Shown here: positions 1 to 6,819 of the stretch, piece by piece
How positions within the stretch are numbered: position 1 is the stretch's first letter
Layout of the letters: every line of letters starts with the position of its first letter
NCBI RefSeq assembly: GCF_002811955.1
Contig: NZ_NPEF01000008.1
Location: 25,008 to 33,759 of the forward strand
Direction: 5' to 3'
Length of the DNA: 8,752 nucleotides
From: Leptospira ellisii
GTDB taxonomy: Bacteria > Spirochaetota > Leptospiria > Leptospirales > Leptospiraceae
Position numbers and translations under genes: made by a program
The notes under the pieces: model-generated
The model's database searches: none
What the model saw: the letters and a program-made list of their open reading frames with translations, nothing else
What the model was told of the DNA's origin: nothing

Positions 1-194
1 TGCGTTTCTATCGAAGCCGCGGTGCTTTGTGAAGCCGCGGAAAGTTCGGAGATTTCCATCCAGAATTTCGCCGAGTTCATCAACAGTACGGGCGAGAAGA
101 TGGAATCCCAGGCTGCGTCTTTGGAACAGGTGAACGCGGTGATAGAGGAACTTTCCGCGGCTTCACAAAGCACCGCGGCTTCGATAGAAACGCA
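1..194. repeat. Perfect 47-bp inverted repeat (arms 1-47 and 148-194)
   Basis: Bases 1-47 are the exact reverse complement of 148-194, with a 100-nt spacer. Pairing fails at 48/147 and the next positions, so the inner boundary is sharp. The outer boundary is the window edge, so the repeat may be longer. Both arms lie in the chemoreceptor frame: the right arm encodes the usual coiled coil ([16 protein letters not shown]), and the left arm encodes an atypical [14 protein letters not shown] perfect 47-bp match inside a coding sequence is far beyond chance. A fold-back chimera at a contig end, or a real local inverted duplication, are the main explanations. Confidence 0.9.
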
Positions 195-930
195 AAACAG
201 CAGTTTGGTGGATTTGAATCAAAAGGCGAAAAATCTCGGAGACATCGTGGAGAGTATAGCCCAGTTTTCCAAAGATCTCGGATCTTACGCGAACGAAAAC
301 AGGAGGGATATGGAGAACGTTTCCGAGGCCGCAGGTAAGACCGATTTCTTTTTACAGAACATATCCAATTCGTTTAACAAAGTGGACGAGATCAATCAGA
401 TTATGGGAGAGATCGCTGATAAGACCAACCTTTTGGCGCTCAACGCCTCGATCGAGGCCGCGAGAGCCGGAGCAGCGGGAAGGGGATTTGCGGTCGTCGC
501 GAACGAGGTTAGCAAACTCGCGGAATTCACTTCCGAGAACGCGAAAAACATCTCGGATATCGTAAAAAAATCCAGGGAGTTTATAGGAGAAGCGAACAAA
601 GCTTCGAATGATACCGGCGATTTGACCAACCGCCAAAAGGGAAAAATTTCGGAGACCGTGGATCGTATCGAAGAGATGAGCAAACTCTATCAGGAACAAA
701 GGGCGATCATCCGGAATTTCACCTCGGAAGTGGAAAGGGTAAAACAACTTTCGGGAGAAATTTTCGAATCCACAAAAGAGCAGATGGTCGGGCAGGAGGA
801 AATGGTCAAAACCATGGTTCATCTTGAAAAAGAAATTAACCAGATCAATCAGGAGTCCGGAAAACTTCAGCACGAGGTGGAAAAAATCCGAACACAATCC
901 TCCGAGTTGAAAAATCTAAGCGTGGCTTAA
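1..930 (+). CDS. Methyl-accepting chemotaxis protein, C-terminal part (5' truncated)
   Basis: This is the cytoplasmic signalling domain of a chemoreceptor, which binds CheA and CheW at its hairpin tip and relays ligand sensing to the flagellar motor. The frame is open from base 1 to the TAA at 928-930 (309 codons), and the true start lies outside the window. A GTG at 22 is available but is very unlikely to be the real start. The conserved tip lies at about 409-531 and reads [20 protein letters not shown] followed by [18 protein letters not shown], an almost canonical MCP signature. The two flanking arms are long, charged, heptad-like coiled coils ([17 protein letters not shown] before the tip, [20 protein letters not shown] after it). 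No membrane segment, HAMP or ligand domain is in view. The protein ends in SVA with no CheR-tethering pentapeptide. The first 15 or so codons are suspect because bases 1-47 repeat 148-194 in inverted orientation. Family assignment is secure; the ligand is unknown. Confidence 0.93.
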   Translation, partial: CVSIEAAVLCEAAESSEISIQNFAEFINSTGEKMESQAASLEQVNAVIEELSAASQSTAASIETQNSSLVDLNQKAKNLGDIVESIAQFSKDLGSYANENRRDMENVSEAAGKTDFFLQNISNSFNKVDEINQIMGEIADKTNLLALNASIEAARAGAAGRGFAVVANEVSKLAEFTSENAKNISDIVKKSREFIGEANKASNDTGDLTNRQKGKISETVDRIEEMSKLYQEQRAIIRNFTSEVERVKQLSGEIFESTKEQMVGQEEMVKTMVHLEKEINQINQESGKLQHEVEKIRTQSSELKNLSVA

Positions 931-941
931 ATCCGAAGGAG

Positions 942-958
942 CTTACGAACACTTACGA
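942..958. repeat. Short direct repeat CTTACGA x2
   Basis: CTTACGA occurs at 942-948 and again at 952-958, a 10-bp period, or one helical turn, between the chemoreceptor stop and mtnP. It could be a tandem half-site for a regulator upstream of mtnP, or chance. Nothing else supports a function. Confidence 0.3.
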
Positions 959-969
959 TTTACAATTTT

Positions 970-1029
970 GATCCACGTTCCAAAACTGACCGTGAAGAGC
1001 GTGCCTCTTCACTTTTAGGAGCGTGGATT
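970..1029 (+). promoter_or_regulatory. Structured mtnP leader around the Shine-Dalgarno
   Basis: ATCCACG (971-977) is complementary to CGTGGAT (1022-1028), extendable by G-U pairs at both ends (970/1029 and 978/1021). This outer helix encloses the 992-1012 hairpin. Its right strand sits directly between the AGGAG ribosome binding site (1017-1021) and the ATG at 1031, so folding would hinder ribosome loading. TACAAT at 961-966 resembles a -10 box but has no convincing -35. A translational switch is possible. I do not recognise a known riboswitch class here. Confidence 0.35.
992..1016 (+). terminator. Hairpin plus short T-run between chemoreceptor and mtnP
   Basis: GTGAAGAG (992-999) pairs perfectly with CTCTTCAC (1005-1012) around a 5-nt loop, and TTTT follows at 1013-1016. 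This fits a weak intrinsic terminator for the chemoreceptor transcript 62 nt after its stop. The T-run is short, and the hairpin ends only 4 nt before the mtnP Shine-Dalgarno, so it may instead act as a leader element controlling mtnP. The hairpin is certain as sequence; its role is inferred. Confidence 0.45.
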
Positions 1030-1030
1030 C

Positions 1031-1894
1031 ATGTCTTATAACGTAAAAGCTGCGATTATCGGAGGAACCGGACTTTACAGTCTGGACGGAATGGAATTGA
1101 TCGAGGAAATCCATCCGGATACTCCTTGGGGAAAACCTTCCGATAAGATCAAAATCGGAAAGTATAAGGGAAAGTTGATCGCATTTTTGCCGAGACACGG
1201 GATCGGACATTTTCTCTCTCCTTCCGAAGTTCCGAACCACGCGAATATCTGTGCGTTAAAGCAGCTCGGCGTCGAGGAGATCATCGCGTTCAGTTCGGTC
1301 GGAAGTCTTCGGGAAGAGATTAAACCCCTGGATTTCGTCTTGCCTTCGCAAGTCATCGATCGTACCAGACACAGAAACTCCACTTATTTCGGAAACGGAG
1401 TGGTCGTACACGCACCGTTTGCTGAACCGTTTTCGGCGAATTTGGCGAAACGGATCGAAGCCACCGCGAAAAAAATAGGATTGGAAATTCATACGGATAA
1501 AACGCTGATCTGTATGGAAGGACCATTGTTTTCCACGAAAGCAGAATCCCATCTTTACCGTTCCTGGGGAGCCGACGTCATCAACATGACCGTTTTTCCC
1601 GAAGCGAAATTGGCTAGAGAAGCGGAGATCGCTTATCAAATGATCTGCATGTCCACTGACTACGATTGTTGGAGGGAAGGGGAGGAATCCGTCACCCTGG
1701 AGATGGTCGTGGCGAATCTCGGCAAAAACGCGGAAACCGCAAAACGACTTCTTGCGGAATTGATTCACGTGATCGGAAACGGAGACGACTTAACTTTGAA
1801 GAACAGCACGAAGTATTCCATCGTGACGGCGCCGGAAAAAAGAAATCCGGAAACGGTTAAAAAATTAAAAGCGCTTTTTCCGGAATACTTTTAG
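1031..1894 (+). CDS. mtnP: S-methyl-5'-thioadenosine phosphorylase
   Basis: This cytosolic enzyme cleaves methylthioadenosine with phosphate to adenine and methylthioribose-1-phosphate. It recycles the by-product of polyamine and related S-adenosylmethionine reactions. The 287 residues match the size of the MTAP branch of the PNP/MTAP phosphorylase family (human MTAP is about 283). Visible motifs are the phosphate loop IIGGTGLY (9-16), LPRHGIGH (53-60) with the phosphate-binding Arg-His pair, SSVGSLREEI (88-97), DRTRHRNSTYF (110-120), MEGPLFSTKAES (162-173), and WGADVINMTVFPEAKLAREA (179-198). STDYDCWRE (208-216) carries two aspartates (210, 212) that match those reading the 6-amino group in MTAP, which favours adenine over hypoxanthine substrates. 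The start is set by AGGAG 9 nt upstream of the ATG. The gene stands alone and converges with the downstream hydrolase, with 10 nt between stop codons and no obvious terminator there. Confidence 0.94.
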   Translation: MSYNVKAAIIGGTGLYSLDGMELIEEIHPDTPWGKPSDKIKIGKYKGKLIAFLPRHGIGHFLSPSEVPNHANICALKQLGVEEIIAFSSVGSLREEIKPLDFVLPSQVIDRTRHRNSTYFGNGVVVHAPFAEPFSANLAKRIEATAKKIGLEIHTDKTLICMEGPLFSTKAESHLYRSWGADVINMTVFPEAKLAREAEIAYQMICMSTDYDCWREGEESVTLEMVVANLGKNAETAKRLLAELIHVIGNGDDLTLKNSTKYSIVTAPEKRNPETVKKLKALFPEYF

Positions 1895-1904
1895 ATCCGT
1901 AATC

Positions 1905-2753
1905 TTAGTGTGCTGAGTCGGAACGTCCTCGACGGATTTCATCCAGACTTTTTTTCAAAGCTCTGTGATATTCCGGAAACGCGGATAGGTTGTTGTGCGA
2001 ACCGCCCGGCACGACGTGAAACTCCGCGTTTCGGTTTAGTTCTTTAAGTTTTTTGAATATGATTTCCGAATGTTCGAACGGAATGATTTCGTCGTCGGTG
2101 CCGTGAAAGATGACGGTTTTGGACCGGATTTTCGTCAGTTTTTCCAGGTTTTTAAATCGGAATCGAAACATCCAATCCTTTAAAAAAGGATAATATACCT
2201 TGGCCAAAGACGGCAGATCCGTAAAAGGGGTCTCCAAAAAAAGGTTTAAATCCGGATGTTTCGAAACCAATTCCGTCGCTACCCCGGTCCCGATCGAACG
2301 CCCGTAAACGACGACTTCAGAATCCTTTATCTTTTTTCGATCCCTAAGATAATCGAGCCATAATTCCGCATCGGAATACATCGATGTTTCGGATAACGTG
2401 CCCGTGTTTTTTCCGTAACCTCTGTAGTCCATGACGAGAACGTTCCAACCTAAAGGAAGAAAATCCTCCGAAATTCCTCCCCAACTTCTGAGACTTCCCG
2501 CGTTTCCGTGAAAGAACAAAACCGTATTATCGGTGGCGTCGGCCGACGATCGAAAATAAAGCCCGTAACTTTTTTCTCCGTCCGAAGTCGACAAAACGAT
2601 CTCTTCGAACGGATCGCGAAACGAAAACGTAAAATCCTCCGTAAGTTTTTCCGGAAAAAAGACCAGTTTGTCCTGATGACTCCATGCTAAAAAAAAGACG
2701 GCGGCCGTGAAAAGAAGGATCAGTAAAAGAATCGTCGTCATAGATCGTTTCAT
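1905..2753 (-). CDS. Membrane-anchored alpha/beta hydrolase, BEM46/ABHD13-like
   Basis: A serine hydrolase of the BEM46/ABHD family (282 residues). Its members are mostly esterases, thioesterases or lipases with poorly known substrates. Residues 6-23 are a single hydrophobic stretch ([18 protein letters not shown]), which is a signal anchor or uncleaved signal peptide. The catalytic domain probably faces the periplasm, although this topology is inferred. The fold is visible in order: the oxyanion motif FHGNAGS (81-87), [11 protein letters not shown] (108-118), the nucleophile elbow YGRSIGTG with Ser153, HGTDDEIIP (217-225) with Asp221 as probable acid, and GGSHNN (250-255) with His253. The triad is therefore complete. 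The ATG follows the stop of the PhoD-like gene after one base (TAGAATG) with no Shine-Dalgarno, so translation probably depends on reinitiation from that gene. Substrate unknown. Confidence 0.87.
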   Translation of the reverse strand: MKRSMTTILLLILLFTAAVFFLAWSHQDKLVFFPEKLTEDFTFSFRDPFEEIVLSTSDGEKSYGLYFRSSADATDNTVLFFHGNAGSLRSWGGISEDFLPLGWNVLVMDYRGYGKNTGTLSETSMYSDAELWLDYLRDRKKIKDSEVVVYGRSIGTGVATELVSKHPDLNLFLETPFTDLPSLAKVYYPFLKDWMFRFRFKNLEKLTKIRSKTVIFHGTDDEIIPFEHSEIIFKKLKELNRNAEFHVVPGGSHNNLSAFPEYHRALKKSLDEIRRGRSDSAH

Positions 2754-2754
2754 T

Positions 2755-4098
2755 CTAATATTTCGCGGGAATTTCGCGGTTCCAAAGTTCTTTACCGTTT
2801 ACGTCGAAAATTCTCAAAGAGAGTTTTCTTTCCCCTTTTTTTCCGCCCACCGAAACCGTTCCGAAATTTCTGCGATCCACGAGAGTTCCGTCGACACGCA
2901 GAGAATTTTTTTCGGTGATCGGAGAATAATATCCCGAAGTCAAAGGTGAAACCGTAAAATCGTAGATCGGTTCCGTTCCTTCTTCCCATAAAAGATTCAA
3001 TTCCGTGTGATGTCTGTCACCGGTCAGAAAAATCACGTTCTTGAGCTTTAATTCGCGGATCGCGGAGAGGATTTTGGATCTTTCCTCGGGATAAGTCGCA
3101 TAGTTTTCGAACACCGCATTCGGATTCAGAAATTGACCTCCGATCGCGATGAACTTGAACGTCGCTTTCGAAAACGCGAGGGAATTCACGAGCCACTGGA
3201 ATTGTTTTTCTCCGAGAATCTGTCTGGCGCCGATCGTCTTATTGTTGTTAGCCGTTCTGAAACTTCTGTCGTCCAAAAGAAAAAATTGGGCGTCGCTCCA
3301 GGTATAAGAACCGTAAATTCCCTCTTTGGCGTAGTTCTGATTTCCCCAATGAAGTTTGAACATTTCCTCCGCGGTATCCCTCATCCAAAAGGAAGCGTCT
3401 CCGTCGTTCGGACCGAAATCGTGGTCGTCCCAGATCGCGTATTGGTGAACGGAGGCGAAAAGCGGAGCCAATTCGGGAATACTTCTTTGATGTCTGTATC
3501 TGTGGAAAAAACCGGTCCTCGAATCCCAATCCGTTTCACGAAGATAAATGTTGTCTCCGAGCCAAAGCATAAAATCGGGTTTTTTGGAAAGGATCGAACC
3601 GTAGATGAAATATTCGCCGCCGTAGGGTTTTCCAGGAACGTCGAATTCGGTTTCGTTTACGTACGCGCAACTTCCGAGAGCGAACGTAAAATCCGGAGGG
3701 TTTTGACCCGCCGCAAAAAAGGGCTGCGTCTGAAACGATTGTTCGTATTTCGCCTCCGTCCTTTTTCCGTCGACGATCACGTCGTATTTATAACGTTTTC
3801 CCGGCTCCACCTTGTCCGCTATCAATTTGGCTATGAATCCGGAGGCTGCCTTTGTCGTCACTTCCTGCGATCGGAATATCTTTTTTGGATTTAATATTTC
3901 AGAATATTCTAATGTGATTGAGGATTGTTTGTCGGTTTGCGTCCAGACCATGACCTCTTTTAGGGTCGAATAACCGAGTATGGGGCCGGATACCAACGGG
4001 GAAGGGTTCGCGTTTAAGGAAAACGCGTTTACGGCCGCGAAATACAAAAATACGAATCGAAACGAACGTCCGAAACGATGGAGAATTTTAATGATCAT
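2755..4098 (-). CDS. PhoD-like alkaline phosphatase/phosphodiesterase (metallophosphatase)
   Basis: A 447-residue member of the PhoD family, which are metal-dependent phosphomonoesterases or diesterases acting outside the cytoplasm. Residues 1-30 form a basic then hydrophobic leader ending AFSLNA, a plausible signal peptide. It lacks the twin-arginine motif typical of PhoD, having only RFGRSFRF. About 35-125 is a beta-rich N-terminal domain of the family type ([16 protein letters not shown]). The catalytic domain follows: LGSCAY (141-146) with the conserved metal-site Cys144, WLGDNIYL (179-186), [10 protein letters not shown] (223-232), LLDDRSFR (274-281), [14 protein letters not shown] (290-303) and [11 protein letters not shown] (357-367). 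A short beta C-terminus ([19 protein letters not shown]) completes it. The start has no clear Shine-Dalgarno. The gene lies 95 nt downstream of the esterase and is coupled to the BEM46-like hydrolase after it. Whether it works on monoesters or diesters cannot be read from the sequence. Confidence 0.92.
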   Translation of the reverse strand: MIIKILHRFGRSFRFVFLYFAAVNAFSLNANPSPLVSGPILGYSTLKEVMVWTQTDKQSSITLEYSEILNPKKIFRSQEVTTKAASGFIAKLIADKVEPGKRYKYDVIVDGKRTEAKYEQSFQTQPFFAAGQNPPDFTFALGSCAYVNETEFDVPGKPYGGEYFIYGSILSKKPDFMLWLGDNIYLRETDWDSRTGFFHRYRHQRSIPELAPLFASVHQYAIWDDHDFGPNDGDASFWMRDTAEEMFKLHWGNQNYAKEGIYGSYTWSDAQFFLLDDRSFRTANNNKTIGARQILGEKQFQWLVNSLAFSKATFKFIAIGGQFLNPNAVFENYATYPEERSKILSAIRELKLKNVIFLTGDRHHTELNLLWEEGTEPIYDFTVSPLTSGYYSPITEKNSLRVDGTLVDRRNFGTVSVGGKKGERKLSLRIFDVNGKELWNREIPAKY

Positions 4099-4193
4099 AA
4101 TGGTCGTTTCCCGAATTAGAAATACCCGTAGGATGACGGGGCTTTTTCAAAATTCAAGAGAAAGTTGGGTTCGGAACGAAAATCCTTTCTCGA
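4099..4193 (-). other. 95-nt gap between esterase and PhoD-like gene
   Basis: This is the only sizeable gap within the minus-strand block. It holds a 5-bp hairpin, CCCGT (4125-4129) with ACGGG (4136-4140), followed by TATTTCT when read on the minus strand. That is too weak to call a terminator. On the same strand TTGAAT/TTGAAA-like sequences occur around 4145-4160, but no -10 box sits at acceptable spacing. Whether the PhoD-like gene has its own promoter or is read through from the FMO-esterase pair is open. Confidence 0.4.
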
Positions 4194-5216
4194 TTATTCA
4201 ATTTCGAAGCCTTCTTTCAAAAAGAGAACCAACTCGTCCAAAGCCTTTCGGGCTTCGGGAATCATTCCCCCGAAATTGAAATAACCGTGCACTAACGTTT
4301 CATAAAGGGTGAATTTGACCGGAACCCGCGCCTTTTGAAGCGATCGTATGAATTCCATTCCTTCGTCCTGCAACGGATCGAACCCGGCCAATTGAACGTA
4401 GGTTTTCGGAAAGTCTCCGTACTTTTCGTGAAATATCGGAGAAGAGACGGTTTCTTTTCCCTGTTCCGGGGAATTCAAATAATGCTCGTTGAAATAATCG
4501 AGAAGTTTATTCGTAAGGGCGTATCCTCTTCCGAATTCCTCCCGACTCGGACTCAAGCGGAAAAGATCCAGATACGGATATACCAGAACTTGAAAGGAAG
4601 GCGGTCGTAGTTTGTTCTTTCCGCAAAGAAGAGAGACGTTCGCTGCGATATTTCCTCCCGCACTGTCTCCGCCGACCGCGATCCTTTTCGGATCGACGCC
4701 GAGGACTTTCGCGGACGAAACGATCCATCGATAGGCGGCAAAACCGTCCCGGACCGCAGTCGGATATTTGTGTTCCGGAGCGAGTCTGTAATCGACGGAG
4801 AATATTAGAATATTTGATTTTTTTGATATGTAACGCAGTGGAGAATCGTGCGTATCCAGATTTCCGATCACGAATCCTCCTCCGTGGAAATATACCAAAG
4901 CGGCGGAAGGTTTTTCCGTTTCGGAGGGGCGATAAAGTCGGATTCCGATTCTTCCGCCTTCGACCGGGACCGAAAAATTTTCCGTCCGATACGGTTCCTC
5001 CTTCGGAAAGTCGAACATTCTCATCGAATGTTCGTAGAATTTTCTGGCTTCGGGAGGAGATAGGGTTTCGATACCGGGCTTGGTTCCCGCCAGGTAAAGG
5101 GTCATCTGCAGTTTCGGATCCAGAGTTCTTCCGCGTTTTCGCCGAATTCCTCCCGATAACTTTCTGAGAAGACCTTCCGGCAGACGCAGAATCCAACGTA
5201 AAAAGAAAGATCTCAA
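4194..5216 (-). CDS. Alpha/beta hydrolase, hormone-sensitive-lipase (alpha/beta-hydrolase_3) family esterase
   Basis: A carboxylesterase of the bacterial HSL family (340 residues), which hydrolyses short to medium acyl esters. Motifs in order are YFHGGGFVIG (109-118, oxyanion hole), VDYRLAPEHKYPTA (141-154), GGDSAGGN (182-189) with nucleophile Ser185, AGFDPLQDEG (277-286) with Asp280 the probable acid, and LVHGYFNF (308-315) with His310. All triad residues are present. The first 35 or so residues are basic and amphipathic (RSFFLRWILRLPEGLLRKL), which may associate with membrane. The start is TTG at 5216-5214, sharing TTGA with the TGA stop of the FMO gene. No Shine-Dalgarno is visible and the next Met (38) would lose family-typical sequence. 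Translational coupling with the monooxygenase suggests that the esterase acts on its ester or lactone product, as in Baeyer-Villiger pathways; this role is inferred. Confidence 0.9.
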   Translation of the reverse strand: MRSFFLRWILRLPEGLLRKLSGGIRRKRGRTLDPKLQMTLYLAGTKPGIETLSPPEARKFYEHSMRMFDFPKEEPYRTENFSVPVEGGRIGIRLYRPSETEKPSAALVYFHGGGFVIGNLDTHDSPLRYISKKSNILIFSVDYRLAPEHKYPTAVRDGFAAYRWIVSSAKVLGVDPKRIAVGGDSAGGNIAANVSLLCGKNKLRPPSFQVLVYPYLDLFRLSPSREEFGRGYALTNKLLDYFNEHYLNSPEQGKETVSSPIFHEKYGDFPKTYVQLAGFDPLQDEGMEFIRSLQKARVPVKFTLYETLVHGYFNFGGMIPEARKALDELVLFLKEGFEIE

Positions 5217-6652
5217 ACTTTTGCAAACGAGCCGGCCCTTTTTTGGGCTCCGCTTTTCACGGCGGCGTTTCCGTTTTTGGAAACGGACTTGTACTGTGCG
5301 ACGGCCTCCAGGTTCGGTTTATTTCCGTTTTGTTTCGCGCGTTTGATTCCCTTTTTCAACTCGGATTTCATATCATACAGAAAATCCTCGAAATCCACCT
5401 GCATCGTATGTCTCGGAGACGCGACGTAGCGTTTTTTCATTTTGGATTCGTACTTTTCGATGGAGCGGTTCATTTCCTCGACCGACGGAGTCTGATAATT
5501 TCCGGTGAGATATTCGGAGATCCATTTCCCTTGAAATTCCGCCAAAGGCATGATTGCGCCTAACGGCTGATATAAACCCACGAAAAAAAGATTCTTAAAT
5601 TCAGGTTTTATCATACGATGGAACAAAGGAAGATGATTGTCCTTCGCGGAGATAAAACCTTCCCGAAAGAAAGGAAATTTGACGTTGTAACCCGTGCAGT
5701 ATATTACGGCGTCTATCTCCTCTTCGGTCCCGTCCGTGAATTTCACCTTATTTCCGTTATACGATTCTATGTTCGGCTTCGGAGTCACGTCTCCCCTTCC
5801 CAAACGCACCAAAATATCCTGTGAAATCGTAGGATGGGCGGCCCCGGGTTTGTGATCCGGTTTTTGAAGACCGAAATCCTCCATTTTACCTACTCCGAAA
5901 CGGAGGACCAAACCCATGATAAAACTTTTTAACCAAAACGGCGTATGGACCGGGATCAGTTCGGTGGATTTGTCGAGCGGTTTTCCGAAAAGATAATTGG
6001 GAATGATGTACGCGCCCCTTCTCGCCGCCAGGAAAACTTTCGCTGCCACGCCGGGTCTGCAGAGTTCCACGGTGATATCCATGGCGCTGTTGCCCATTCC
6101 CAATACGACGACTCGTTTGCCGGTGAGTTTGATCGGGTGTTCGGGATCCACATACGAATGAGAATGGATGATCTTACCGGTGAATTTACCGGGGAACGGA
6201 GGGTCCGGCCATTTTTGAGACCAGTGATGTCCGTTGCATACGACGAGTGCGTCGTAGTATTTCCGTTTGCCGTCTCCTGTTGCGATCAGCCAAGTTCCGT
6301 CCTCTTGATAATCAGCCTGAACGACCGGATTTTTGAAGTGGATCTTCTTACGGAATCCGAAATGATTTACGTAGTCGATGAAGTATTCCAGAATTTTCTT
6401 ATGTCCGGGGTAATCGGCGTAACTTTTCGGCATCGGGTAATCCCCGTATTCCATACGATCGCGATGCGTATTGATATGGAGAGACTTGTATATGTTGCTC
6501 ATCTTATTATCGTTGGCGAATCTCCAGTTCCCGCCGACTTCGCTTCCCGCCTCGTAACAATCGAATTCGATTCCTTTATCTTGCAAGGATTTACATACGG
6601 TGATTCCGCTGGAACCGGCACCGATAACACAAACGCGAGGCAATGAGGACAT
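5213..6652 (-). CDS. Flavin-containing monooxygenase (FMO-like, possible Baeyer-Villiger activity)
   Basis: An NADPH- and FAD-dependent monooxygenase of 479 residues that inserts one oxygen atom into N/S compounds or ketones. The FAD Rossmann motif is VIGAGSSG (9-16), followed by VGGNWRF (39-45). The FMO fingerprint FxGxxxHxxxY is FTGKIIHSHSY (157-167). It ends in Tyr, as in FMOs, rather than the Trp of classical type I Baeyer-Villiger enzymes. The NADPH Rossmann motif is VLGMGNSAMD (183-192), and the late conserved CTGYN is at 319-323. Residues 233-253 are hydrophobic and may touch membrane. The C-terminus after about 430 is a Lys/Ala/Asn-rich tail of low complexity. The ATG at 6652-6650 is preceded by a strong AAAGGAG (6665-6659), 6 nt away. 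The gene leads a minus-strand unit with the esterase and faces away from the GMC oxidoreductase across 167 nt. Substrate unknown. Confidence 0.92.
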   Translation of the reverse strand: MSSLPRVCVIGAGSSGITVCKSLQDKGIEFDCYEAGSEVGGNWRFANDNKMSNIYKSLHINTHRDRMEYGDYPMPKSYADYPGHKKILEYFIDYVNHFGFRKKIHFKNPVVQADYQEDGTWLIATGDGKRKYYDALVVCNGHHWSQKWPDPPFPGKFTGKIIHSHSYVDPEHPIKLTGKRVVVLGMGNSAMDITVELCRPGVAAKVFLAARRGAYIIPNYLFGKPLDKSTELIPVHTPFWLKSFIMGLVLRFGVGKMEDFGLQKPDHKPGAAHPTISQDILVRLGRGDVTPKPNIESYNGNKVKFTDGTEEEIDAVIYCTGYNVKFPFFREGFISAKDNHLPLFHRMIKPEFKNLFFVGLYQPLGAIMPLAEFQGKWISEYLTGNYQTPSVEEMNRSIEKYESKMKKRYVASPRHTMQVDFEDFLYDMKSELKKGIKRAKQNGNKPNLEAVAQYKSVSKNGNAAVKSGAQKRAGSFAKV

Positions 6653-6658
6653 ATTCCT

Positions 6659-6665
6659 CTCCTTT
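6659..6665 (-). promoter_or_regulatory. Strong ribosome binding site of the FMO gene
   Basis: AAAGGAG on the minus strand lies 6 nt before the ATG at 6652. It is the best Shine-Dalgarno in the block. The genes behind the FMO have none, so this site may feed at least the coupled esterase. Confidence 0.75.
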
Positions 6666-6703
6666 ACATGGTTTAATCCGAAGTGAAAAAACGGAGTTCT
6701 GGA

Positions 6704-6727
6704 AATCGACGTCCTTTCTCGTCGATT
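6704..6727. repeat. 8+8 bp inverted repeat in the divergent intergenic region
   Basis: AATCGACG (6704-6711) and CGTCGATT (6720-6727) are perfect inverted copies with an 8-nt spacer, between the FMO and GMC genes. A 24-bp dyad of this form suits a dimeric repressor operator such as a TetR-type site. On the minus strand it would also form a hairpin in the FMO leader. No regulator gene is in the window. The repeat is certain; its function is inferred. Confidence 0.5.
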
Positions 6728-6738
6728 CGTTTCGGGTT

Positions 6739-6769
6739 ATGATACGGCCTTAAAATCCCGAAGAGTCAA
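6739..6769 (-). promoter_or_regulatory. Candidate sigma-70 promoter for the FMO-esterase genes
   Basis: On the minus strand TTGACT (6769-6764) resembles a -35 box and TATCAT (6744-6739) a -10 box, with a 19-nt spacer, slightly longer than ideal. Initiation would fall near 6732, just upstream of the 6704-6727 dyad, giving a leader of about 80 nt. No equally good promoter was found for the GMC gene: TAAAAT at 6799-6804 could be a -10 but has no -35 at proper spacing. Confidence 0.3.
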
Positions 6770-6819
6770 TTAAAAAAAGTTTTGAATTTACGAAACCTTA
6801 AAATACTACTGAAGTACTT

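Noticed and set aside
1..194. Inverted repeat as the end of an insertion sequence or invertible switch
   Set aside because: There is no transposase or recombinase, and the right arm and spacer encode continuous chemoreceptor sequence. Artefact or duplication fits better.
352..897. Open minus-strand frame of 181 codons across the chemoreceptor gene
   Set aside because: It is antisense to a well-supported MCP sequence, with composition that simply mirrors the coding strand and no recognisable motif or ribosome binding site.
1881..1904. Shared bidirectional terminator between mtnP and the converging hydrolase
   Set aside because: Only a 4-bp CGGA/TCCG match with an 11-nt loop is present. The 10-nt gap gives no room for a credible hairpin plus T-run.
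3133..3894. Long plus-strand frame (253 codons) across the PhoD-like gene
   Set aside because: The opposite strand encodes every PhoD motif in order. This frame is Arg/Val/Phe-rich with no domain, typical of a shadow frame.
4125..4148. Possible terminator CCCGT/ACGGG followed by GCTTTTT on the plus strand
   Set aside because: No plus-strand gene ends there, the stem is only 5 bp, and the minus-strand reading lacks a proper U-run.
4507..5226. Minus-strand frame of 239 codons overlapping the esterase in another phase
   Set aside because: It is rich in Arg and Ser as expected of an off-phase frame, while the esterase phase carries a full catalytic triad.
5945..6646. Plus-strand frame (233 codons) antisense to the FMO gene
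   Set aside because: The FMO frame has full FAD and NADPH motifs. The antisense product shows no known feature and no start signal.
6782..6810. GMC promoter from TTGAAT (6782-6787) with TAAAAT (6799-6804)
   Set aside because: The spacer is 11 nt, too short for a sigma-70 promoter, and no alternative pairing at 16-18 nt matched well.
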